Assembly (NCBI GenBank): GCA_002393865.1 | Contig: DGUD01000139.1 | Coordinates: 1 to 16,250, forward strand | Length of the DNA: 16,250 nucleotides | Origin: Treponema sp. UBA4319 | Lineage (GTDB): Bacteria; Spirochaetota; Spirochaetia; Treponematales; Treponemataceae | Direction of reading: 5' to 3' | Shown here: positions 6,157 to 12,945 of the stretch, in pieces | How the letters are laid out: each line of letters opens with the position of its first letter | Position numbering within the stretch: position 1 is the first letter of the stretch | The notes under the pieces: generated by a model | Databases searched by the model: none | What the model was told of the DNA's origin: nothing | The model's input: the letters and a program-made list of their open reading frames with translations, nothing else | Translations under genes and position numbers: made by a program

Positions 6157-7326
6157 ATGAATACCTATGTGGCGCTTTGCGCGGTCGGCGCAGAAAAGAT
6201 TTTGGGCAACGAGCTGAAAAAACTCGGATACAAGCTGAGCGGCAATGCCCCCGGCCAGGTCTCATTCCTTGCGGAGGAAGACGCGCTCTACCGCGCCAAT
6301 CTCTGCCTCAGGACAAGCGACCGCGTCTATCTGCAAGCCGCCCAGTACGAAGCCCCAGACTTCGACGCGCTTTTTGACGGCTGCTACAAGACAAACTGGC
6401 AGGATTTCTTCAGAAAGGACGTGCGCATCACCGTAGACAAAGTACGGAGCCACAAAAGCAAGCTGAACAGCGAACATTCCGTGCAGGGCATGGTGCAGAA
6501 AGCCATCTATAAAAAGCTGGGCGACGTGTGGCACATGAACACGCTGCCGGAAAGCGGCCAGCCCTGCGACATCCGCGTCTATCTGGACGACAACATCGCC
6601 CGCATACTGATAGACACGAGCGGCGAGGCGCTCCACAAGCGCGGCTACCGCACCGAGAATGTCCTTGCGCCGCTGCGCGAGACGACGGCGGCCGTACTCC
6701 TGCACGAGATGGTGTGGCGCCGCAAGACGCCGCTCCACGACCCCTTCTGCGGGAGCGGCACCATCGTTACGGAGGCCGTGCTCTACGCCCACAACGTCGC
6801 ACCGGGACTGGGGCGGCGCTTTGCCTACGAGAACCTTGCGATATACGACCCCGCGCGGGAATCCCGCATACGCAAGGAATGCGCCGCGCAAATCCGCACG
6901 GATGTGCTGTGCCGGATTACCGGCAGCGACATAGACCCGTCCGCAGTGGCAAAGGCTCAGAAAAACGCCGAGCACGCATGCGTCATGGCAGGGCGGGCGC
7001 TCCAGCTTATCGGTAGCGACGCAAGGATTGAGCGCCCGGATTTCATCGTCAGCGATTTCTCCCAGCTGAAGGCACCCTATGACGACGGGCTGCTCCTCTG
7101 CAACCCGCCCTACGGGGAACGGCTTGGGGATGCGGCAAAGGCAGAACAGCTGTACACCGGGATGGCGAGCCTCTTCGAGGATTTTCCCGGCTGGCAGGCG
7201 GGATTCATCACCAACCAGAAGAATTTCCAGAAATGCATCGGACGCTATGCCGACCTGCTCAAATCCATCAAGGCGGGAAATCTGGACACCATGCTGTACA
7301 TCTACAACAAAAAGACGGAAAAATAA
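6157..7326 (+). CDS. THUMP-domain class I RNA methyltransferase (RlmL/YpsC type)
   Basis: 389 residues. The N-terminal ferredoxin-like and THUMP region (about 1-155) is followed by a Rossmann methyltransferase domain. The SAM-binding motif is DPFCGSGT (195-202), an acidic strand end is GSDID (256-260), and the catalytic motif IV is NPPYGERL (316-323). The N-PP-Y type motif marks N2-guanine or adenine modification; family members such as E. coli RlmL methylate G2445 of 23S rRNA. The E. coli protein has a second methyltransferase domain that is absent here, so the closest comparison is the shorter YpsC-type. The TetR gene starts one base after this stop, so the two are co-transcribed. The exact target is not determinable from sequence. 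Confidence 0.88.
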   Translation: MNTYVALCAVGAEKILGNELKKLGYKLSGNAPGQVSFLAEEDALYRANLCLRTSDRVYLQAAQYEAPDFDALFDGCYKTNWQDFFRKDVRITVDKVRSHKSKLNSEHSVQGMVQKAIYKKLGDVWHMNTLPESGQPCDIRVYLDDNIARILIDTSGEALHKRGYRTENVLAPLRETTAAVLLHEMVWRRKTPLHDPFCGSGTIVTEAVLYAHNVAPGLGRRFAYENLAIYDPARESRIRKECAAQIRTDVLCRITGSDIDPSAVAKAQKNAEHACVMAGRALQLIGSDARIERPDFIVSDFSQLKAPYDDGLLLCNPPYGERLGDAAKAEQLYTGMASLFEDFPGWQAGFITNQKNFQKCIGRYADLLKSIKAGNLDTMLYIYNKKTEK

Positions 7327-7327
7327 G

Positions 7328-7933
7328 ATGGCTGTGCTTGTTGAACACGATAAACGGAAGCATGAGATTTTGGAGAAAGCGCTGGAGCTCTTCATCGAGG
7401 AGGGCTACGAGGATGTCACATTCCAGAAAATCGCCGACCGCTGCAACATCACAAGGACAACACTCTACATCTACTTCAAGAACAAACGCGAGATTTTTAT
7501 CTGGAGCATAAAGCAGCTTACCGGGGGGCTTGAGCAAAAGCTCAGGGAAATCATCGGCAACGAAACGCTTTCCGCACGGGAATGCCTGACGCAGGTGCTC
7601 TTTCAGGTCATCAGCGACTGCGAGGCGAACACCCAGCTTTTCAAAGTGCTGCTCGTATACATCATCCAGCTGCAGAAAAGCGGCGTGGACGTAAACAAAC
7701 GCGTCTCCCGCCGCCTTATCCGCCTGCACCACCTGATGAATGCCATCATCATACGCGGCCAGGCAAGCGGAGAATTCCGCAAAGTCCCCATCAAGGATGC
7801 GGTCTCGCTGCTGTACAGCCAGCTGGAGGACGCCATATTCAACCTTGCCGTGCTCGGCACAAAAGACCTGCAGAAGGTAAAGGGAACGGTAGGATTCGCC
7901 ATCGACTGCATCTGCATCCAAAAGGAGCGCTGA
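7328..7933 (+). CDS. TetR/AcrR-family transcriptional regulator
   Basis: 201 residues from ATG 7328. The N-terminal DNA-binding domain (about 10-60) matches TetR_N: KHEILEKALELFIEEGYEDV, then the helix-turn-helix FQKIADRCNITRTTLYIYFK and a basic NKREIF linker. The C-terminal helical domain, which binds ligand and dimerises, is not assignable to a ligand class. Its ATG is one base after the methyltransferase TAA and its TGA is one base before the ATG of the PrsW-like gene, so the three form one operon. It probably binds the inverted repeat at 6119-6151 and regulates its own operon (inference). No separate promoter is seen. Confidence 0.88.
   Translation: MAVLVEHDKRKHEILEKALELFIEEGYEDVTFQKIADRCNITRTTLYIYFKNKREIFIWSIKQLTGGLEQKLREIIGNETLSARECLTQVLFQVISDCEANTQLFKVLLVYIIQLQKSGVDVNKRVSRRLIRLHHLMNAIIIRGQASGEFRKVPIKDAVSLLYSQLEDAIFNLAVLGTKDLQKVKGTVGFAIDCICIQKER
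7921..7927 (+). promoter_or_regulatory. Shine-Dalgarno site of the PrsW-like gene
   Basis: AAAGGAG lies 7 bases before ATG 7935, within the last codons of the TetR gene. It supports this start and translation within the same transcript. Confidence 0.6.
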
Positions 7934-7934
7934 C

Positions 7935-8552
7935 ATGAATATCGCCGCAGCAGCCGCACTTTGTTTTATTCCCCTGCTTACCGCATTCCTCTGTTTTGCG
8001 CTCCTTGCAAAAGACTTTAAGATTGGTAAAGGGCTGCTCGCCTGCATACTGGGCATCATCGCCGTTGTGCCCATCGCCGCGCTCCAGTTTTTTCTGGACA
8101 GCAGGAATGTCTTCTCGGCTTCCGGCCCCGCATCAATCCTGCTCAGCGCGCTCATACTGAACGGCCTGATAGAGGAAAGCATAAAGGCGGCGCTCCTGTG
8201 TGCGATGCCATCAAAGCGGGTGCAGTACAGCATACTGAGCGGGCTCACGCTCGCCTGCTTTGAGTCGCTCATCTACCTTATCAGCGGCTACGAGAACATC
8301 CGGCTCAGGCTCTTTACCGCCGTACTCATCCATGTGGCCTGCGCCGTGCTGGACGGGCTCTTTGCATTCAGCCTTCGGCGCAAAAAGCCCGACGTCGCCC
8401 CGTTCCTTTATGCGGTGGTGCTGCACGGGCTCTACAATTACTTTGCGGGCTTCGGGGAGCATTCGCCCTACTTTCCCATCTCGTTCGCGGTGATAGCCTT
8501 TGCCGCCATAGAGTGCCGCATCCACTATAAAAAAGCAGAAGGCGCCGCATAG
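7935..8552 (+). CDS. PrsW-like intramembrane metalloprotease
   Basis: 205 residues with about six or seven hydrophobic segments (near 1-25, 34-56, 66-90, 98-118, 124-147, 155-172 and 178-195). Motifs fit the PrsW/CPBP-related family: EESIK (80-84), CFE (108-110), HVACAVLDG (133-141) and HGLYN (164-168). These supply the two glutamates and two histidines expected near the metal site. PrsW of Bacillus subtilis cleaves an anti-sigma factor within the membrane; no anti-sigma factor is encoded here, so the substrate is unknown. It lies one base after the TetR stop, has a good Shine-Dalgarno site, and ends two bases before the convergent response-regulator gene. Confidence 0.72.
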   Translation: MNIAAAAALCFIPLLTAFLCFALLAKDFKIGKGLLACILGIIAVVPIAALQFFLDSRNVFSASGPASILLSALILNGLIEESIKAALLCAMPSKRVQYSILSGLTLACFESLIYLISGYENIRLRLFTAVLIHVACAVLDGLFAFSLRRKKPDVAPFLYAVVLHGLYNYFAGFGEHSPYFPISFAVIAFAAIECRIHYKKAEGAA

Positions 8553-8554
8553 CC

Positions 8555-10150
8555 CTACGGACGGGCTTCGGCATTCCGCCAGTCCCGCGGCGAGATTCCC
8601 GTCACTTTTTTGAATATAAAGCTGAAGTAGTGCGGATCGTTGAAGCCCACCTCATAGGCGATGTCCGAGCTCTTCATGGAAGAATTGCGGAGCAGCCGCT
8701 TTGCCGCCTCGATGCGGACATTCGTCAGATACTCGATGACTGTGATGCCGCATTCCTGCGAGAACACCGCGCTAAAATGGTTGGGGCTAAAGTTGACGGC
8801 AGCCGCAGTGGAATGCAGGCAGATATCCGGGTCAGCATAATTCTTGTCGATGTATTTTTTTGCCCGCAGGATAACATCCGCGTAACGCCCCTGCACATGC
8901 TGGCTGCGGTAGCGGAGCACATCCTCAAGGATGCCGCGCACCGCCCCGATAAAGACCGCCTCGCTCTGCACGGCCGACTCCACAAAACTGTGCGACAGTA
9001 TATCGGGCATAACCTCCGACACCGAGCCGCCCAGTTCCTCTATCAGCTTGGAGACCGCCATGATGACATCCACAAGCAGGTAAGAGGCGATGATAGAGAA
9101 ATGCCCGGAATTCTCGCCGAGCATGGCGATGTATTCGCTGATAATCTGGTCTATCTCGCTTTCATCCGCATAGTTCAGCCGCTCAAACAGGGGGTCGTTC
9201 TCCTGCAGCACAATGGAGCTGTCCTCCTTGTGCTCGATATCGTTCATGCTAATGATTTTGTTTCTGTCAGTTATGCGGCACTGCTTTAAGATAGCGGATG
9301 CCTCGCGGTACGACTGCGCGATGTGCGCCGTATGCTCGCCGATGGAACCGATGGCAAAGACGATGGTGCAGCCCGCGCTCTTTGCGACCTCATGGCTCAC
9401 GCTGCTCGCAAGGGAGAATGCCATATCCTCGCAGGCTTCCGGCTGCGCCCCCTTGACGATAGCGACAAAGATATCGGGCGCAATAAAGAAGGTGTCCGTA
9501 TACCCCCATCCCCATTTATCCACCAGCGCAAGTATCCGCGATTTTGCCTCAAGCAGCGCATTTGCCCCGCACTGTGCGCCGCAATGGATGGCTCCCACCG
9601 CCACCTGGTAGCAGCGCGCTATCAGCTTGATATCAAAGTCCGCCGCCTTCTGGATTGCCTCGCCCGCACCAAGCGTCCCCAGCACCACATCGCTCAGGAA
9701 CTGGGTACGGGCAAGCACATACGCGGACTCAAGCTCATTCTTCATGCGGGCAATGTCCGTGGACTGCTGCTTCTGCTGGTCAAGCGCGGCGGCGGCTTTG
9801 TGCAGCCCGGCAAGAATCTCTTCCAGCGTAAAGGGCTTAAGGATATAATCCTCCACCCCGATGGCAATCGCCTTCTTTGCGTAGTCAAATTCGTCGTGGC
9901 CGGAAAGGATAAGGATGCGGACAAGGGGCAGCATTTTCTTTACCGCGCGCGCAAGCTCCAGTCCGTCCATAAACGGCATGCGGATATCGGTGATAAGGAT
10001 ATCAGGCTTTATATCCTGAATCATAGAAAGCGCAAGCTCGCCGTCGCTGGCCTCTCCCGCAAAAGAAAACTGGGAATGCTCCCAGTCAATCTTGTTCCGC
10101 AGGCCTTCCCGCACGATAACCTCATCGTCAACGATAAACACACTGTACAT
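8555..10150 (-). CDS. YesN-type response regulator with AraC DNA-binding domain
   Basis: 531 residues. The receiver domain (about 1-120) has the acidic pair D8/D9, phospho-acceptor D55 in LITDIRMPFMDG, S83 and K105 in ILKPF. A long middle region (about 125-420) is typical of YesN-like regulators and shows no recognised enzyme motif. The C-terminal AraC/XylS domain (about 425-531) carries two helix-turn-helix units, including AAAVNFSPNHFSAVFSQ and DIAYEVGFNDPHYFSFIFKK. Translation starts at 10150 with an AGAGAGG site (10157-10163). The gap to the kinase gene is 3 bases. The likely target is the GAAnTTCA repeats before ytfQ (inference). Confidence 0.92.
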   Translation of the reverse strand: MYSVFIVDDEVIVREGLRNKIDWEHSQFSFAGEASDGELALSMIQDIKPDILITDIRMPFMDGLELARAVKKMLPLVRILILSGHDEFDYAKKAIAIGVEDYILKPFTLEEILAGLHKAAAALDQQKQQSTDIARMKNELESAYVLARTQFLSDVVLGTLGAGEAIQKAADFDIKLIARCYQVAVGAIHCGAQCGANALLEAKSRILALVDKWGWGYTDTFFIAPDIFVAIVKGAQPEACEDMAFSLASSVSHEVAKSAGCTIVFAIGSIGEHTAHIAQSYREASAILKQCRITDRNKIISMNDIEHKEDSSIVLQENDPLFERLNYADESEIDQIISEYIAMLGENSGHFSIIASYLLVDVIMAVSKLIEELGGSVSEVMPDILSHSFVESAVQSEAVFIGAVRGILEDVLRYRSQHVQGRYADVILRAKKYIDKNYADPDICLHSTAAAVNFSPNHFSAVFSQECGITVIEYLTNVRIEAAKRLLRNSSMKSSDIAYEVGFNDPHYFSFIFKKVTGISPRDWRNAEARP

Positions 10151-10153
10151 CCC

Positions 10154-11620
10154 TTACCTCTCTGCCTGGCCGCCGCGCGCATCAACCGGAACCGTAAACG
10201 AAACGCAGCTCCCCCTGCCGAATTCGCTCTCTATGGAAAAAGGCACGGACACATCGTAATACAGCTTGAGCCGCTTGTTCACATTATACAGGCCGTACAC
10301 CGTATGCAGCTCCTCCGTGCCGGCTTTCTGCTGCAGCTCAGCCCGGACGGCGGCAAGGCGCTCCTCCGTAAAACCGATACCGTCGTCCGCAACCTTGAAC
10401 TCTATGCCGCCGCCGGGCATATCGCTGGCCGGAACGCGGCGGGCGCTCACACATATATGGCCGCGCCCCCGCTTGTTCTTTATGCCGTGATAAATCGCGT
10501 TCTCTACCAGCGGCTGCAGGAGCAGCTTCAGCATGGGGATGCTGCCGATTCCTTCGTCGGCAAGAATTTCGTAGCTCAGGATGTTCTCGTAGCGGATTTT
10601 CTGGATAGTCAGATAGCTTTTTACGTGCTCCAGCTCCTGCTCCACCGTAATCCACTCATGCCCCTTGCTCAGCGAGATACGGAAAAAATGGGAGAATGCC
10701 CGCGTGATGCCGATAACGTCTTCCGTGCGGCCCGCCTCGGACAGCCAGATAATCGTATCAAATGTATTGTACAGGAAGTGGGGCGTTATCTGCGCCTGCA
10801 GGGTTTTCATCTCTGCCTTCTGCAGGTTCTTCTGTTCCCGCACGTTCTCGTCGATGAGCCCCTGAATCTTGCCCGCCATCGTATTCAGGTTCTCCGCAAG
10901 GTGATCCAGCTCCTTTACGTGCGGCTGCTCCGCCCGCGCAGAAAGGTCGCCGCTGGCAATTCTGAACGACAGCTGCTCCATATTGTGAATCGGGCGCTGG
11001 ATTGTATCCGACACCGCAAAGGATGTGTACAAGGAAATGCCCAGCACGATAGCGCAGATTGCAAGCTGTATGCAGGTCAGGTAAATAAAGGAGCGATGGA
11101 TTATGCGGTTCGTGTCGGAAGCCGTCTGTATTTCCGATATGATGAAATTCTGGAAGATGTCATACAGCAACGAGGCGACGCCGCGGATTTCCTCCATAAT
11201 GCTCTCGTTCTGGGCGACCGTATAGCCGTTGCGCATCTGGAATTCCAGGATTCCCACATAGCTTTCCAGCGTCTGCTCCGTGCGGGAGGCTACCTCCAGA
11301 ACCGACATGTTCTGCTCGGAGGCATTCTCCATCATCTCGTCAATGCCGGTGCGGATAGTGCGCAGCAGCTCCATCTGTCGCCCTTCCTCAAAACGCTGCA
11401 GGCCGGACACAATGCCCCAGACCTCGTTGCACACGTCATTCTTGGCCATCTTGCCCAAGGCGTTCGCCCGGTTCACCGCCTCGATTATCCTGTTGTAGCG
11501 TCCTGTGTACACGCGCGACACCACCATGGAATAGACCGTTGGCAGTATCATCACAAGGATTATCAGAAGATACGAGGCAAGCAGCGTCCGTTTTATATTG
11601 CGCGGTTTCCCGGAACCCAT
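10154..11620 (-). CDS. YesM-type membrane sensor histidine kinase
   Basis: 488 residues from ATG 11620, chosen because AGAGG (11629-11633) lies 8 bases upstream; an upstream in-frame TTG inside the lipoprotein gene has no support. Two membrane helices (about 14-35 and 177-200) enclose a roughly 140-residue helical extracytoplasmic domain. A HAMP linker (about 201-255) leads to the His_kinase domain: QAQITPHFLYNTF with phospho-acceptor H281. The ATPase domain has an N box QPLVENAIYHGI (369-380), DDGIGF (412-417), GLYNVNKRL (443-451) and GRG (468-470). No cytoplasmic PAS or GAF sensor is visible, so the signal is probably read outside, perhaps through the upstream lipoprotein. Its stop is 3 bases from the regulator. 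Confidence 0.92.
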   Translation of the reverse strand: MGSGKPRNIKRTLLASYLLIILVMILPTVYSMVVSRVYTGRYNRIIEAVNRANALGKMAKNDVCNEVWGIVSGLQRFEEGRQMELLRTIRTGIDEMMENASEQNMSVLEVASRTEQTLESYVGILEFQMRNGYTVAQNESIMEEIRGVASLLYDIFQNFIISEIQTASDTNRIIHRSFIYLTCIQLAICAIVLGISLYTSFAVSDTIQRPIHNMEQLSFRIASGDLSARAEQPHVKELDHLAENLNTMAGKIQGLIDENVREQKNLQKAEMKTLQAQITPHFLYNTFDTIIWLSEAGRTEDVIGITRAFSHFFRISLSKGHEWITVEQELEHVKSYLTIQKIRYENILSYEILADEGIGSIPMLKLLLQPLVENAIYHGIKNKRGRGHICVSARRVPASDMPGGGIEFKVADDGIGFTEERLAAVRAELQQKAGTEELHTVYGLYNVNKRLKLYYDVSVPFSIESEFGRGSCVSFTVPVDARGGQAER

Positions 11621-11621
11621 A

Positions 11622-12641
11622 TCAATAGCCTCTGGGCAGGATGGAACCAAGGTCATCAAATTCAGAGAATACGGTTTCCTCCACGTGCGTCAGGCGAGGA
11701 ATCGGTTCCCCGGCGGCAAGCTTTTTTACCAGCCCGATTATCTGCCCGCCAAGCTCCGGGTTGCACTCAATCACACAGTTTATCTCGCCCGCCTTCAGGC
11801 TGTCGATGGCTTCCTGCTGCGCGTCCACCGACACAACGGTGATAGTGCTGCCGCTGCCAGTCCGTATGCCGTGCTCCTTGAGGACAGAGAGCATACCGAG
11901 CGTCATGCCGTCGTTCGTGGAAAAAATGATGTCAATGTTCCTGCCGCCAATGCAAAATGCCCCGCCGTTCTCCTGCAGTATGCCCTGCGCAATCTCCTTG
12001 CCGCGGGACGGCAAAAAATCCCCGCTTTCCGAATACACAAAAGAAAAACGCTCGTCGGCATCGAGCAGCTCGTGGAAGCCCCGTATGCGCCCGTCCGACG
12101 CGGACGAACCGTCAGTCCCCCGGATTTCGATAATGTTCAGCGGCCCCGCGGCTCCCTGGTATTTCCGCATCAGGAAACGGGCCGCCCGCCGCCCTTCCTC
12201 CTCGCTGTCCGTCCCGATGTACCCGGCATACAAATCCGGCTCCGACGTATGGATTTTGCGGTCGCAGACAATCACCGGGATGGCGGCATCCCGCGCCTCG
12301 CGCAGCACATTGTCCCAGCCGTCCTGCACAATGGGCACAAAGGCAATGACATCGACCCGATAGGCTATAAAGGTGCGCAGCGCCTTTATCTGGTTATCCT
12401 GCTTTTGCTCCGCATTGGAAAAAAGCAGCTGGACGCCCTCGCGCTCCGCCGCCTGCTGGATGGAGCGGGTATTATACGCCCGCCACGCGCTTTCCGCACC
12501 AATCTGCGAAAAGCCCAGAATTATGCGCTCAGATTTCTTTTCCGTACAAGAGCTGCACTCCGCAGAGGAAACACTTTTTTTCGGGCTGCATCCGGCAAAC
12601 AGCAGGAGCATGCAGAAGCCCGCACACAAATACCGTGTCAT
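11622..12641 (-). CDS. YtfQ-like sugar-binding lipoprotein, probable sensor partner of the kinase
   Basis: 339 residues. The signal peptide ends in a lipobox LFAGC (14-18; C18 lipidated), followed by a Ser/Cys-rich linker. The type I periplasmic binding fold has AWR (52-54), QDGWD (106-110) and VCDR (125-128), as in YtfQ/galactofuranose-type binding proteins. It lies one base from the kinase gene and in the same operon as kinase and regulator, not with the permease, so it is probably the sensory binding protein. The transport protein at 12946 shares the DGWD and DR positions and overall order, so the two look like paralogues. The start at 12641 follows the -10 box by 7 bases with no Shine-Dalgarno site. 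Confidence 0.85.
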   Translation of the reverse strand: MTRYLCAGFCMLLLFAGCSPKKSVSSAECSSCTEKKSERIILGFSQIGAESAWRAYNTRSIQQAAEREGVQLLFSNAEQKQDNQIKALRTFIAYRVDVIAFVPIVQDGWDNVLREARDAAIPVIVCDRKIHTSEPDLYAGYIGTDSEEEGRRAARFLMRKYQGAAGPLNIIEIRGTDGSSASDGRIRGFHELLDADERFSFVYSESGDFLPSRGKEIAQGILQENGGAFCIGGRNIDIIFSTNDGMTLGMLSVLKEHGIRTGSGSTITVVSVDAQQEAIDSLKAGEINCVIECNPELGGQIIGLVKKLAAGEPIPRLTHVEETVFSEFDDLGSILPRGY

Positions 12642-12648
12642 TCTTTCT

Positions 12649-12677
12649 ATTATACATCAGCACAAGCCTGCTTGCAA
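12649..12677 (-). promoter_or_regulatory. strong sigma70-type promoter of the sensor operon, leaderless layout
   Basis: On the minus strand TTGCAA (12677-12672), a 17-base spacer and a perfect TATAAT (12654-12649) are followed by seven bases and the ATG at 12641. The expected transcript start (12642) is one base before the start codon. This is the best promoter in the window and the clearest leaderless arrangement. Confidence 0.7.
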
Positions 12678-12699
12678 ATGAAAGCTCCGCAAAACAGAA

Positions 12700-12794
12700 G
12701 AATTTCAATCTTTTAAATAAAAAAACAAACTTTTTGGGGAACGGAGGGCATGATTCCGGCGAAATTCAGAAAAAAGTCACAAGAACTTCATAAA
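12700..12794 (+). promoter_or_regulatory. three same-strand GAAnTTCA copies, candidate regulator binding sites
   Basis: GAATTTCA at 12700-12707, GAAATTCA at 12761-12768 and GAACTTCA at 12783-12790. The last two extend to GAAnTTCAnAAA and match at 10 of 12 positions, exactly 22 bp apart, on the same face of the helix. The nearer copy ends 8 bp before the predicted ytfQ -35. Direct repeats two turns apart beside the -35 are typical of AraC-family activators. The first copy lies 23 bp upstream of the sensor operon -35 and may serve autoregulation or looping. An A/T-rich tract (12711-12735) lies between. Confidence 0.5.
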
Positions 12795-12802
12795 TTAATG
12801 CA

Positions 12803-12831
12803 TTCAAAAGCAGCGCGTCCGGCCTTAGAAT
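12803..12831 (+). promoter_or_regulatory. predicted promoter of ytfQRT
   Basis: TTCAAA (12803-12808) and TAGAAT (12826-12831) are separated by 17 bases; the weak -35 suits an activator-dependent promoter. The predicted transcript starts near 12838 and has a leader of about 108 bases, unlike the four leaderless promoters in the window. Apart from a possible 24-residue open frame the leader shows no known riboswitch. Confidence 0.45.
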
Positions 12832-12846
12832 AAAAGCATAAGGTCA

Positions 12847-12921
12847 ATGAGGAAGCCCGCAGCTTTCCGAACAGGCCTACACATCGAGGAAACACTTCAT
12901 AATCCGAAGGCGCTTCCCTAA
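12847..12921 (+). CDS. possible 24-residue leader peptide in the ytfQ leader
   Basis: ATG 12847 opens 24 codons (starts MRKPAAFR, ends NPKALP) and stops with TAA 12919-12921, ten bases before the ytfQ Shine-Dalgarno site. AAGG at 12840-12843 is a weak, very close ribosome site. There is no run of regulatory codons and the composition does not decide. It may be chance. Confidence 0.15.
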   Translation: MRKPAAFRTGLHIEETLHNPKALP

Positions 12922-12931
12922 GTCACCCATC

Positions 12932-12937
12932 AGGAGG
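12932..12937 (+). promoter_or_regulatory. strong Shine-Dalgarno site of ytfQ
   Basis: A perfect AGGAGG lies 8 bases before ATG 12946. It is the best ribosome site in the window, as expected for an abundant binding protein. Confidence 0.8.
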
Positions 12938-12945
12938 AAAGTAGT

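Noticed and set aside
7268..8272. 334-codon open frame on the minus strand
   Set aside because: It crosses the TetR gene and the PrsW-like gene, both of which have good motifs and spacing on the plus strand.
9323..11842. 839-codon open frame on the plus strand
   Set aside because: It is antisense to the kinase and regulator genes, which have complete domain signatures. GC-rich third positions keep the opposite frame open; the translation shows no recognisable domain.
12700..12767. GAATTTC/GAAATTC inverted repeat
   Set aside because: The two 7-base arms are 54 bases apart, too distant for a simple hairpin; the same bases are better explained as same-strand GAAnTTCA copies.
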